From assembly GCA_965267435.1 (NCBI GenBank), contig OZ253960.1, positions 2,666,001 to 2,730,000 on the forward strand: 64,000 nt of DNA. Reading direction: 5' to 3'. This document shows, piece after piece, positions 1 to 8,218 of this stretch (the stretch's first letter is position 1; each line of letters starts with the position of its first letter). Position numbers and translations under genes: made by a program. The notes beneath the pieces are model-generated. The model was given only the letters and a program-made list of their open reading frames with translations. It had not been told where the DNA came from and made no database searches. This DNA is from JAWPMT01 sp965267435. GTDB lineage: Bacteria > Bacteroidota > Bacteroidia > Cytophagales > Cyclobacteriaceae.

Positions 1-2
1 GT

Positions 3-683
3 CGACAGCTATCTTATTATGGATCGGCCACCTTTGAAGTGATTGGGATCATGAGAGATTTCAACTTCTGGTCACTCGAAAACCCTATAGAACCCTTTGC
101 CGTGCTGCACCCAAAAGCCAATGTCTTCCAGGGCAATCAGCGATACCTCACGGCCAAATTGCCCCCCTCCTCTGCAGAGCAATATGACCGCACCATTCGC
201 GACATAGAAAAGGTATGGAAAGGACTAACCAACAACCTCCCCTTTGACTATGAATTCATGGATGAGTCCTTTGACAGCGCTTTTGTCAGCCAGCGGCAGT
301 TTTCAAGAGTGATCAACGTCTTCACCTACCTGGCCATTGGTATAGCAGTACTTGGACTCATAGGTCTGATCAGCTTCACCACGGAGCAGCGTACGAAGGA
401 GTTTGGCATTAGAAAGGTACTGGGAGCCACGCTGACTTCACTGATCACATTGATATCAATGGACTTTGTGAGGTTGTCTGGTATCGCGCTGCTGACTGGT
501 GGGGCGTTATCCTGGTACTTTGGTAATCAGTGGCTGAACGGCTTTGTCTACCGCACGCAGATATCACCGTGGCTCTTTGTCGGAGCGGGCATTATCGTGT
601 TGGCGTTGATTGCGGCGATATCATGGACAGTGATCAGTTACAACGCCCGCAAAAACCCTGCGACTGTACTCAGAGATGAATGA
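3..683 (+). CDS. FtsX/MacB-type ABC transporter permease, C-terminal part (5' end outside window)
   Basis: The frame is open from the first bases of the window, so this is the last ~226 codons of a larger gene. The ATG at 39 is internal: the codons before it read into the typical VIGIMRDFNF segment of the periplasmic MacB-like domain. A long hydrophobic helix (VINVFTYLAIGIAVLGLIG), the conserved EFGIRKVLGAT segment and two more helices follow, and it ends NPATVLRDE. This is the C-terminal FtsX domain of a permease that in this family works with a MacB-like ATPase in lipoprotein or efflux handling. It closely resembles the C-terminus of the complete permease at 15629-18214, so the two are probably paralogues. 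Family call is firm; substrate is unknown. Confidence 0.88.
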   Translation, partial: RQLSYYGSATFEVIGIMRDFNFWSLENPIEPFAVLHPKANVFQGNQRYLTAKLPPSSAEQYDRTIRDIEKVWKGLTNNLPFDYEFMDESFDSAFVSQRQFSRVINVFTYLAIGIAVLGLIGLISFTTEQRTKEFGIRKVLGATLTSLITLISMDFVRLSGIALLTGGALSWYFGNQWLNGFVYRTQISPWLFVGAGIIVLALIAAISWTVISYNARKNPATVLRDE

Positions 684-702
684 TTGGTATTGACTACGGA
701 GA

Positions 703-1203
703 CTAGTGCCCTGTGCAGATGGCGATGCCGTCGAAGATAGAGAAGTCCGTTGCGTTGGCACCGATATTACCTGAGGACACAGCTATGTTCTTATAAAAGC
801 TGTCGTTGAGGTGGATTTTGACGCTCCCATTCATACTCTCCAGCAAGTCAAATGTGAGCGTGTCACCGTTGGCGAGAACAACATTGTCTAGCACTGTGAG
901 ACTCTCGCCAGTGGATCCATCCACATCATTGAGGCGAAATGCCAGCTCACCGGTCTCACCTACGTTTCCGAAATGAAGGTGAGCAGGAAAGGGCAATCCC
1001 TCTGAGGTATTTTCAACATCGATGAATGCCTGGATCTTGCCTGGTTCAAGCTCAGTGAAAGTCACCGTACCACTGATGGGCGCGACTCCGATTCTATAGA
1101 GCAAATATTGAGATTCCCTTGCTTCATTCTCAGGCTCCGTGTTGCACGCTAGCAACACCATTCCTGCAAACACTACCAACAATAAACTCCTGATCCCTTT
1201 CAT
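703..1203 (-). CDS. Small lipoprotein with a CHRD-like beta domain
   Basis: 166 aa when started at the ATG at 1203; the longer open frame to 1299 runs into the next gene and lacks a sensible N-terminus. Residues 1-20 (MKGIRSLLLVVFAGMVLLAC) form a lipoprotein signal peptide with Cys20 as the lipidation site. The mature part has a GTVTF...GKIQAFIDVEN...PAHLHFGNVGETG pattern, like the beta-rich CHRD and related extracellular domains where a His-x-His sits near an acidic or metal site. It is probably anchored on the outer face of a membrane. Function is unknown. It lies just downstream of the AI-2E permease on the same strand (28 bases) and could be co-transcribed with it. Confidence 0.7.
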   Translation of the reverse strand: MKGIRSLLLVVFAGMVLLACNTEPENEARESQYLLYRIGVAPISGTVTFTELEPGKIQAFIDVENTSEGLPFPAHLHFGNVGETGELAFRLNDVDGSTGESLTVLDNVVLANGDTLTFDLLESMNGSVKIHLNDSFYKNIAVSSGNIGANATDFSIFDGIAICTGH

Positions 1204-1231
1204 CCTATCCAATGTTCTGTTATTCCTATGA

Positions 1232-2350
1232 CTAAGCTTCGTAAGCAAATATCTCTCCAGACTTTTTGATAACGTCCTCATCCCCTTCGATTGTTCCACG
1301 CTCCGAGAAAAAGATAGCTACATTTCTCGTATTTGGAAAGTGTGCCATGATGATCACGAGTACTGAAACGATGGGCACGGATAATATCATTCCCACTATT
1401 CCCCAGATGGCACCCCAAAACGCCAAAGCGATGATAACAATAAGTGGACTGAGGTTCAGTGTCTTACCCATTACCTTCGGCTCCACGTAATTGCCCACAA
1501 ACAGCTGAACAGCCTCGATACTCAATAGCACCCACAAAAACGGCCAGAACGAAGCGAATTGAAATATCGCAAATAGCGCTGGTAGCAACGTAGCAACAAG
1601 CGACCCCACATAAGGAATGTAATTGAAGACGAATATCAGGAAGGCCCACAGGACAGCGAAATCAACGCCAAAGACAAGCAGGAGCAGATAGCTCAAAAAG
1701 CCTGTAAGCAAACTGATAGAGGTCTTGACAAAAAAGTACTTGTTGATAGATCGCCCAATGTGATCGAGAATGAGGCGCACAATGCTCTGGCGATCTGGAT
1801 CGCGGAAGATCTTCTCGATCTTCAATGGCATGAAATTTTCCTCGATCAGCATGAATATCACGTAGATAACAATCAATGCGAAGTTGCCCACTATCGAGCT
1901 GAGGGAGTTGATCACTGTACCGATGTAACTCCGAAGGTCAAGCCGACCCAGGTTGTCGAGGATGAACTTATCTACGTCGTCGATTCCGGGCAATTGCTCC
2001 AGGTATGGAACAGACCCCAGCGCGTTGACCATACCACGTATGTTTTCCGTGTAATCCGGCGTCTTCTGAATGATGAGGTTCACATTGAAGGAAATGATCT
2101 GGAAGATCCCCCACAATATGGAGAATGTCATAAGGATAGCGAGTGAAGAGGCCAGCCATCCCGGAAAGCGCCTTCCTCGGATGCTGATTCTGCCAATGGC
2201 CCTACGGGTTGCGCTGATCAGATACCAGATAAAAAGAGATAGCACGAAGGGCTCTATGAGGCTCCTAAAATAGACCAGGCAGACTACCAGCAAGGATAGA
2301 ATGATAAACCAGCTAGCAGCTCTATTGATTTTGAATGACTGATCCATCAT
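1232..2350 (-). CDS. AI-2E family transporter (PerM/TqsA-like membrane protein)
   Basis: 372 aa with the family pattern: two N-terminal helices (residues 12-30, 33-47), a third near 66-88, a soluble stretch to ~150, then a group of helices that includes LLTGFLSYLLLLVFGVDFAVLW and FNYIPYVGSLVATLLPALFA. The hallmark NYVEPKVMGKTLNLSPL segment is followed by the last two helices. Family members are integral inner-membrane permeases, some exporting AI-2 and others acting as ion antiporters, so the substrate cannot be assigned. The start has two adjacent ATGs; the first is used here. It stands alone except for the lipoprotein downstream. Confidence 0.88.
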   Translation of the reverse strand: MMDQSFKINRAASWFIILSLLVVCLVYFRSLIEPFVLSLFIWYLISATRRAIGRISIRGRRFPGWLASSLAILMTFSILWGIFQIISFNVNLIIQKTPDYTENIRGMVNALGSVPYLEQLPGIDDVDKFILDNLGRLDLRSYIGTVINSLSSIVGNFALIVIYVIFMLIEENFMPLKIEKIFRDPDRQSIVRLILDHIGRSINKYFFVKTSISLLTGFLSYLLLLVFGVDFAVLWAFLIFVFNYIPYVGSLVATLLPALFAIFQFASFWPFLWVLLSIEAVQLFVGNYVEPKVMGKTLNLSPLIVIIALAFWGAIWGIVGMILSVPIVSVLVIIMAHFPNTRNVAIFFSERGTIEGDEDVIKKSGEIFAYEA

Positions 2351-2624
2351 AGATGCGAGTGTTTTTTAATTGGCAACCTCCGGCAAAGCTATGAGAAAGC
2401 CAGAGTAATTCAAGTGCCGAGCTTCCTGATCGACCAACGTGGCATGAGATAAGCCTTTTTGAAGATTAGTCTTGCCCAATCCGCTCCAGCTCACATCGGG
2501 TCCAATCGTCCGTATCAGAGAAGTCAACACCCTCGCAACGAACAAGTAAACGCCCCTATTGTTGCAGGCCACCAGGGATAAACAATTGTCTCACTGCCAA
2601 TGTTGCTCTGACAAATCATTGAAA

Positions 2625-3326
2625 ATGACAAAGAAGTATTTAGTTGTCGGGGGCACCTCCGGCATTGGAAGGGCACTGACTGAGCAGCTCACAAAGCGTG
2701 GCGACGAGGTCATGGTTGCTTCCAGAAATACCCCGGAGCCAAACGACCTTGTTGATGCAAAGCACCTCTCATTTGATGCACGATCGTCAGATGCCCTCGA
2801 TATCGACTGGGACACCCTCGACGGATTGGCTTACTGTCCCGGATCTATCAACCTGAAGCCTTTTCACCGGCTCAAGCCCGAAGACTTTCAATCTGACTGG
2901 GACATCAATTTGATGGGCGCCGTGAGGGTCATTCAGCAAATGCTCCCCAAACTCAAGAAATCTGCAAGCGCCTCCATTGTGCTCTTCAGTACGGTGGCTG
3001 TACAGCAGGGTATGTCATTTCATGCAAGTATCGCCGCATCCAAAGGAGCCATCGAAGGCCTGACACGATCGCTCGCCGCGGAGCTATCACCTGCCATACG
3101 CGTCAATTGCATCGCTCCGTCTATCGTCAACACCTCATTAGCAGGACGACTCCTCTCCTCGGAAGAGAAGATCGAGGCCTCTGCCAAAAAACACCCATTG
3201 CATCGTGTAGGACAGGCCGATGACATCGCCTATACCGCAGCGCACTTGCTGTCAGATCACTCAGGATGGATGACCGGCCAAATTCTGGCAGTGGATGGCG
3301 GCATGTCTTCCGTCAAAATGCTCTGA
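2625..3326 (+). CDS. Short-chain dehydrogenase/reductase, photolyase-associated, catalytic Tyr replaced
   Basis: 233 aa from the ATG at 2625 (MTKKYLVVGGTSGIGRAL); an upstream TTG start adds 22 residues without SDR character. The Rossmann GGTSGIG nucleotide-binding motif sits at residues 9-15, followed by LAYCPGSIN (replacing the usual NNAG) and the C-terminal AVDGGMSS. In the active-site region the sequence is GMSFHASIAASKGAIEGLTRSLAAEL: the Lys of YxxxK is present, but the Tyr position is Ile. It may therefore not be a normal oxidoreductase. It ends one base before the photolyase start, so the two are co-transcribed, which suggests a role in the same light or damage response. Fold is certain; activity is open. 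Confidence 0.85.
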   Translation: MTKKYLVVGGTSGIGRALTEQLTKRGDEVMVASRNTPEPNDLVDAKHLSFDARSSDALDIDWDTLDGLAYCPGSINLKPFHRLKPEDFQSDWDINLMGAVRVIQQMLPKLKKSASASIVLFSTVAVQQGMSFHASIAASKGAIEGLTRSLAAELSPAIRVNCIAPSIVNTSLAGRLLSSEEKIEASAKKHPLHRVGQADDIAYTAAHLLSDHSGWMTGQILAVDGGMSSVKML

Positions 3327-3327
3327 G

Positions 3328-4620
3328 ATGGCGAAGGTTTCGATATTCTGGTTTCGCCGAGACCTTAGACTGGAAGACAACGCAGCACTCTACCACGCGC
3401 TGAAAGGTGACCACCCTGTTCAGCCTATATTCATTTTTGACCGCCACATCCTCGACGATCTTCAGGACCCTGCGGACGCAAGGGTGCACTTTATCCATCA
3501 GGAACTCGAACGGCTGGCCGACGAGATCGAGCAAAGAGGCGGCAATCTCGATGTCCGATACGGTACCCCCGCTGAGGTCTGGCAGCAAGTGCTGAAGGAC
3601 TACGACGTGGCGGAGCTGTATGCCAACCGGGACTACGAACCCTATGCACGCACGAGGGACAAGGAAATCTACGAGATGCTGGAAGCCGAGGGTATTCCGT
3701 TCATTTCAAAGAAGGACCATGTCATCTATGAGAAGAACGAAGTCCTTAAAGACAACGGTGACCCATACATCGTATATACACCCTATAGCCGTCGATGGAA
3801 AGCACGCTACCAGCAGGAAGGCATCCCTAACTTTGAGTCCGACAGCATTAACAATTGGCATCCCGGGGTATCACATCGGATGTCCCTGGAAGACATGGGG
3901 TTCCGGCCTTCGCACATCACGTTTCCCGGACGGGAAGTGGATCTCGGCGTCGTAAAAAATTACCACAATACGCGGAATACCCCGTCAAAACCGGGAACCA
4001 CAAGACTCAGTGTTCACCTGAGGTTTGGTACCATCAGTATCAGGAGCCTGGTAAGAGCGACCGCTGATGTGAATGGGAAGTATTTGAACGAGTTGATTTG
4101 GCGCGATTTCTACAGTGCGATCTTGTGGCACTTTCCACATGTGGCTGCTGGCAATTTCAATAAGAAATATGATGGCGTGCAGTGGAGAAACAACGAGCAG
4201 GAATTTGAGAAATGGTGTCGCGGAGAGACGGGCTACCCCATCGTGGACGCAGGAATGCGCGAACTGAATGCCACAGGCTACATGCACAACCGCGTCAGAA
4301 TGATCGTTGCCAGCTTCCTGACCAAGCATTTACTGATCGATTGGCGCTGGGGCGAAGCTTACTTCGCGGAGAAGCTCCTGGATTTTGATCTCGCGTCCAA
4401 CAATGGCGGTTGGCAGTGGGCGGCAGGCACAGGCGTTGACGCAGCCCCATATTTCCGCATCTTCAATCCCTATACACAGACCGATAAGTTTGACCCCCAT
4501 AAGCTCTACATCAAAAAATGGGTGCCAGAATTCGGTACCGACAAGTATCCGGCCCCGATCGTTGACCACAAAGTGGCAAGGGAGCGAGCACTCGAAACAT
4601 ACAAAGCAGGCCTCAATTAA
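3328..4620 (+). CDS. phrB: Deoxyribodipyrimidine photolyase (cryptochrome/photolyase family, class I)
   Basis: 430 aa from the ATG at 3328, one base after the SDR stop. The N-terminal alpha/beta antenna domain begins with FWFRRDLRLEDNAAL. The C-terminal helical FAD domain holds SVHLRFGTISIR, LIWRDFYSAILWHFP, YPIVDAGMRELNATGYMHNRVRMIVASF and GGWQWAAGTGVDAAPYFRIFNP, the FAD- and DNA-binding hallmarks of class I CPD photolyases. Length matches the family (430-480). It repairs UV-made cyclobutane pyrimidine dimers with blue light. Its operon partners (SDR before, SRPBCC after) recur with photolyases in light-responsive gene sets. A cryptochrome or (6-4) activity cannot be excluded from motifs alone. 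Confidence 0.93.
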   Translation: MAKVSIFWFRRDLRLEDNAALYHALKGDHPVQPIFIFDRHILDDLQDPADARVHFIHQELERLADEIEQRGGNLDVRYGTPAEVWQQVLKDYDVAELYANRDYEPYARTRDKEIYEMLEAEGIPFISKKDHVIYEKNEVLKDNGDPYIVYTPYSRRWKARYQQEGIPNFESDSINNWHPGVSHRMSLEDMGFRPSHITFPGREVDLGVVKNYHNTRNTPSKPGTTRLSVHLRFGTISIRSLVRATADVNGKYLNELIWRDFYSAILWHFPHVAAGNFNKKYDGVQWRNNEQEFEKWCRGETGYPIVDAGMRELNATGYMHNRVRMIVASFLTKHLLIDWRWGEAYFAEKLLDFDLASNNGGWQWAAGTGVDAAPYFRIFNPYTQTDKFDPHKLYIKKWVPEFGTDKYPAPIVDHKVARERALETYKAGLN

Positions 4621-4648
4621 TTCACTAACTATTTAACGCAACAAAAAA

Positions 4649-5146
4649 ATGTCCACATTGGTACAACCGTGCCCGCAAGGCTTCAGCAAACATGAGTTCA
4701 CCAGGGAATTCCGCACAAGCCATAGTCGCGCAGACGTCTGGCGATGGTTGAACTCGCCGGAAACCTTCACGGACACTCAGGTCCCCCCATTCAAAGTGGA
4801 GTTCTACTCTCCCGACCCGTCGACGATACCCAATGGATTTCACGAAGGCGTACTCAATATTCACCATGGTCCATTGATGAATTTCGCCGGTGTGCTGACC
4901 ACGATAGACAATGATCGGTACCGCGACCTGCAGTACTACTTTGGGAGCTACGCGTTCTCACTACGATGGCTGCGCCCCTACCGTCTTGAGTTCTGGCTAG
5001 AGGATGCGGCAGATGCCACAGTGGTGAAAATGAAGTTGTCCACGTGGGTCAAGCCATGGATAGCCAAGACGTGGACTGCATTGCAGTCTCTTTTTTGGTC
5101 GCGATTCGGAAGTTGGATGAACAAAGCCGTCCCCAAGCAGATGTAG
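4649..5146 (+). CDS. SRPBCC-fold protein
   Basis: 165 aa, 28 bases after the photolyase on the same strand, so probably the third gene of that operon. The start of the fold is visible as FTREFRTSHSRADVWRWLNSPETFTD, the usual pattern of an SRPBCC/Bet v1 ligand-binding domain. No signal peptide is seen. A hydrophobic stretch near the C-terminus (WIAKTWTALQSLFWSRFGSW) could form the long C-terminal helix of the fold. SRPBCC proteins bind hydrophobic ligands or lipids; the ligand here is unknown. The stop lies two bases from the stop of the convergent ferredoxin gene. Confidence 0.72.
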   Translation: MSTLVQPCPQGFSKHEFTREFRTSHSRADVWRWLNSPETFTDTQVPPFKVEFYSPDPSTIPNGFHEGVLNIHHGPLMNFAGVLTTIDNDRYRDLQYYFGSYAFSLRWLRPYRLEFWLEDAADATVVKMKLSTWVKPWIAKTWTALQSLFWSRFGSWMNKAVPKQM

Positions 5147-5148
5147 AT

Positions 5149-5487
5149 TCAGGTGTCGCGCCGCCTCTTCCCCCAAATCCACTTCCTGGGGATAGATACA
5201 TGTAGGTCCTCCTCTACCACGATCTGGCAGCTCAACCTGGGGTAGGCAAAAGCGCGAGCCAGCTTGTCGTGCCAGTGTCTCGCCGGTTTGTTTCCTCGCA
5301 CGTGCACACCACAAGTAGCGCAAAGTCCCCGTCCACCACAATTGACCGATTTCGTAGGTCGTGTGTAAGGGGAGATACCCTGCTCCAGCATCGTCTGACG
5401 AAGATTGCTGCCCGACCTACAGGTGACAGTGTAAGTCTCTGACTCGCGCTCATCTAGAATGTACAAAGTGTGATTGCCGTCTTCCAT
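5149..5487 (-). CDS. [2Fe-2S] plant-type ferredoxin
   Basis: 112 aa from the ATG at 5487 (an upstream TTG adds five residues). The cluster motif is NCGGRGLCATCGV with a distal Cys in RLSCQI, the C-x5-C-x2-C...C ligand set of plant-type [2Fe-2S] ferredoxins. The C-terminal tail KWIWGKRRRDT is strongly basic. It is a soluble electron carrier with unknown partner. The gene converges on the SRPBCC gene with only two bases between the stops, so transcripts must overlap; this tight packing suggests it belongs to the photolyase module. Confidence 0.85.
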   Translation of the reverse strand: MEDGNHTLYILDERESETYTVTCRSGSNLRQTMLEQGISPYTRPTKSVNCGGRGLCATCGVHVRGNKPARHWHDKLARAFAYPRLSCQIVVEEDLHVSIPRKWIWGKRRRDT

Positions 5488-5706
5488 ACCCAAAAAATTC
5501 AACCACTGGTGACGTTGAAAGTTCTAGGTCGATGTATGAAATGTTAGATGGCTCCCTCAGTAATTGCCATTTTTCACCCCTGATCACAAAGTTTAAAACC
5601 CAATTACGTCAGTTTTTGCCGGTTTGGTGAGATTCAGCAAGGACTTGCAGTGATTATTGACTACATTTATTGCCTATAACGACTTCATAAAGTAACCAGT
5701 ATCGAA

Positions 5707-6423
5707 ATGAAGAAGCCAGCTAATTACGGAGGGGTCCCGTCCGGACACCGCACGTACCCACAATTCATCAGATTTTCGTTTGCTATTCTGGGTCTGCTAC
5801 TCAGTTCGACTACGAGCAATTTCGCTCAGGAGGCTGTGCAGCCGATGTTGACTACAGAGATCCAGAATACACTTAATCAAGTCATTGTTCGATGGGAGAC
5901 GAACGCATCGACTGCCGTCGAAAGCTATGTGCTCTATCGAAAGACGCAGGACTCCAATACCTGGGAAGAGGTGCTCTCATGCGAGCATTACGATGAGATG
6001 ACCTACTACGCCTACAGAGATACGGAAGTAGGCAAGCAGGACGAAATTCAATATCGCCTGGAAACAACTGGGCCAGCAGGACTGACAACGGAGCATCCTC
6101 CGGTGGTAGCCAGAATGACTCCTTACTCCCAGCGCCTCTCTTATCGCGTGGACATTGAGGCACAGACCATCAGCTTCTTTGGAGGATTTGTAGAAGACAA
6201 CTCGACAGTCATTCTCATGGACTTGCAAGGGGCTCGCTTCGAGTTTCTTTCTGCCTACGTAGATGATGAGCTTACGATGGACGCCATCGAACTACCTGAC
6301 GGAAAATACACTTATACCGTAGCCTCAGGCAATCAGCGCCGGTCGGGCAACGTCCAGTACAGCCGACAGCTGCTGGAGGAAGTACCCGGTGCATTTGCAT
6401 TCGAGGGTGTCAAAGACGAATAG
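5707..6423 (+). CDS. Secreted protein with fibronectin-III-like domain
   Basis: 238 aa. The N-terminus has a long signal sequence with its hydrophobic core at FSFAILGLLLSS and a probable cleavage after NFA near residue 40. Residues ~50-140 (IVRWETNASTAVESYVLYRKTQDSNTWEEV ... IQYRLETTGPAGL) have the beta-strand and Tyr/Trp pattern of a fibronectin type III domain. The remaining ~90 residues may be a second beta domain (GKYTYTVASGNQRRSGNVQY). I see no type IX secretion C-terminal domain. Function is unknown; export is likely. A terminator follows at once. Confidence 0.6.
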   Translation: MKKPANYGGVPSGHRTYPQFIRFSFAILGLLLSSTTSNFAQEAVQPMLTTEIQNTLNQVIVRWETNASTAVESYVLYRKTQDSNTWEEVLSCEHYDEMTYYAYRDTEVGKQDEIQYRLETTGPAGLTTEHPPVVARMTPYSQRLSYRVDIEAQTISFFGGFVEDNSTVILMDLQGARFEFLSAYVDDELTMDAIELPDGKYTYTVASGNQRRSGNVQYSRQLLEEVPGAFAFEGVKDE

Positions 6424-6443
6424 TATACGATAGCATCACGCAT

Positions 6444-6496
6444 AAAAAAAGAGGAAGTCCGCTGGCAAATGGCCGTGCGAGTCTTCCTCTTCCTTT
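6444..6496. terminator. Bidirectional intrinsic terminator
   Basis: A nine-base stem, AAGAGGAAG (6449-6457) with CTTCCTCTT (6483-6491), is flanked by an A run on the left and a T run on the right, so it can end transcription on both strands. It lies between the convergent fibronectin-like gene and the ferredoxin gene. Confidence 0.75.
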
Positions 6497-6537
6497 TTTG
6501 AATGTTTCCTAAATGGATGGACTTGGATGATCAGTCG

Positions 6538-6882
6538 TCAGACATGCATCCACTCCTTCTTCGCCGTCAACTCTTCCTCGGTCTCTACATAGTCCGGATC
6601 ATCCACGCAGCAATCAACAGGGCAAACAGCCGCGCACTGCGGCTCCTCATGAAAGCCCGTGCACTCTGTGCACTTTCCAGAAACGATGTAATAGAATTCG
6701 TCAGAAACCGGCTCCTGCACCTCGTTGGCGTCAATGACTTTACCATCCTCCAACTCTACTTCCTTGAGGTCAGTGCCATCTGACCACTTCCATTCGACAC
6801 CTCCTTCGTAGATCGCCGTATTTGGACACTCCGGCTCACAGGCACCACAATTGATGCACTCGTCAGTGATCATTATAGCCAT
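6538..6882 (-). CDS. 4Fe-4S dicluster ferredoxin
   Basis: 114 aa. Near the N-terminus DECINCGACEPECP gives the C-x2-C-x2-C-x3-C-P motif. A second set, GKCTECTGFHEEPQCAAVCPVDCC, sits near residues 69-92 with an eight-residue spacing typical of the bacterial 2[4Fe-4S] type. Between them is a ~40-residue acidic insertion (KEVELEDGKVIDANEVQEPVSDEF). It is a small soluble low-potential electron carrier. It is divergent from the acyl-CoA reductase gene, an arrangement I recall as recurring in Bacteroidota, which suggests a functional link. Confidence 0.92.
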   Translation of the reverse strand: MAIMITDECINCGACEPECPNTAIYEGGVEWKWSDGTDLKEVELEDGKVIDANEVQEPVSDEFYYIVSGKCTECTGFHEEPQCAAVCPVDCCVDDPDYVETEEELTAKKEWMHV

Positions 6883-7013
6883 GATAATCTTATTTTATGG
6901 GTTGATTCCTTTGCTTTTCAAATTGATCTTCGAAATTAATAAACCAATTTTCGAGGAAAAAGGATTGCCTTGTTTATTGATCCAACAGCCGCCGGCAGCA
7001 AATGTTTACAGCC

Positions 7014-7021
7014 TATTTTTG
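7014..7021 (+). promoter_or_regulatory. Promoter -7 element (TAnnTTTG) of the acyl-CoA reductase gene
   Basis: TATTTTTG matches the Bacteroidota -7 consensus exactly and lies 15 bases before the ATG at 7037. I see no clear -33 TTTG at the right distance, so this is only half of a promoter. It supports the downstream ATG rather than the longer upstream frame. Confidence 0.4.
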
Positions 7022-7036
7022 CCTTTTACCCAAATC

Positions 7037-8041
7037 ATGAATCTCGACCAAAGGATTGCTGCTTTCACCTCCCTACGGAGCAAAATGTTGGAAATCGATG
7101 ATCAGGACAAAGAAAGCCTGTTTCGCCGGGCGCAGGTAAACAACCCATGGTTTACTGCTTCCAATCTCGATCTGGCCTGGAAGGGTGTGATCCGTCTATT
7201 GGAACCCGAAAATCTGTCGCAATGGATTTCAAAATATGATCTGACCAGTGGAGAACCCGCGACAGTCGGTATAGTCATGGCTGGGAACATCCCGATGGTT
7301 GGCTTTCACGACATGCTCTGCGTCCTCATTGCAGGACACCGCGCCGCCATCAAAATGAGCTCTCAGGACGAAGTACTCATAGGACAGCTGCTGACATGGC
7401 TTGCGGAAGTCGAGCCTCACATGAGCTCGATGATCGAGCGAAGAGAAATGCTCAAAGACATCAACGCAGTAATAGCCACCGGCAGTGATAATTCCGCCAG
7501 GTACTTTCACTACTACTTCAGCAAAATGCCCCACATCATTCGCAAAAACCGAACGTCGGTGGCGGTTCTTGGGGGAGAGGAGGACGAGGAAGAACTGACG
7601 GCCCTGGGGAAAGATATCTACAGCTACTTTGGGCTGGGATGTCGCAACGTATCGAAGATCTATGTGCCACAGGGATATGACATCAGGGCCCTTTTCCCTT
7701 TGTGGGAATCCTATGTTTCACTGACGGACCATCACAAATACAAAAACAACTACGACTACAACAAGTCGATCTACCTTGTAAATAAGGAGCCCCACCTCGA
7801 CACAGGATTCAGTCTCTGGCTGGAAAGTGAGCAGTTGGTGTCACCAATTGCAGTTACTTACTGGCAGTCCTATGAGAGCACCAACCACCTACAAAGCCAA
7901 TTGCAGACCCAGGAAGATAAACTGCAATGTGTGGTTGCCAGCGAGCTCGAAGGAGCTATCCCTTTTGGTACCACGCAAATGCCCGATGTCTGGGATTACG
8001 CAGACAACGTGGACACTCTCGCCTTTTTGGCGGAATTGTAA
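7037..8041 (+). CDS. Acyl-CoA reductase (LuxC-like)
   Basis: 334 aa from the ATG at 7037. The open frame extends 62 codons upstream, but that part overlaps the divergent ferredoxin gene and its promoter. The core reads VGIVMAGNIPMVGFHDMLCVLIAGHRAAIKMS, then GGEEDEEELTALGKDIYSYFGLGCRNVSKIYVP, where the Cys in GLGCRNVSK is the expected acyl-thioester nucleophile of this aldehyde-dehydrogenase-like family. The enzyme would reduce acyl-CoA or acyl thioesters to aldehydes with NAD(P)H. At ~334 aa it is shorter than bioluminescence LuxC (~480), as I recall for Bacteroidota homologues. There are no luxAB genes, so this is not light emission. Confidence 0.85.
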   Translation: MNLDQRIAAFTSLRSKMLEIDDQDKESLFRRAQVNNPWFTASNLDLAWKGVIRLLEPENLSQWISKYDLTSGEPATVGIVMAGNIPMVGFHDMLCVLIAGHRAAIKMSSQDEVLIGQLLTWLAEVEPHMSSMIERREMLKDINAVIATGSDNSARYFHYYFSKMPHIIRKNRTSVAVLGGEEDEEELTALGKDIYSYFGLGCRNVSKIYVPQGYDIRALFPLWESYVSLTDHHKYKNNYDYNKSIYLVNKEPHLDTGFSLWLESEQLVSPIAVTYWQSYESTNHLQSQLQTQEDKLQCVVASELEGAIPFGTTQMPDVWDYADNVDTLAFLAEL

Positions 8042-8218
8042 CCGCCTGACACCCATCAAAATTCCTGTGAATATTACCTTTGGCGATCATAACAAGAACT
8101 GCCGGTAGGTGTTTTGTATTCACAGTCCATGACACTGCAGCTCGCAAGCAAAAACATTGCATGCATTTGAGGGCTAATCCAGGGTTTTTGAGTCGAATGA
8201 ACATTGAAGCATTTTAAT

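Noticed and set aside
2366..2572. 68-codon minus-strand frame between the AI-2E gene and the SDR
   Set aside because: No family, lacks codon-like composition, and would overlap the SDR promoter region.
5707..6423. Type IX secretion cargo
   Set aside because: The C-terminus has no T9SS sorting domain (no conserved GxY...VYxK strands); only a signal peptide and fibronectin-like domain are supported.
7037..8041. Bioluminescence (lux) operon
   Set aside because: Only a LuxC-like reductase is present; no luxA, luxB, luxD or luxE, and this gene is common in non-luminous Bacteroidota.
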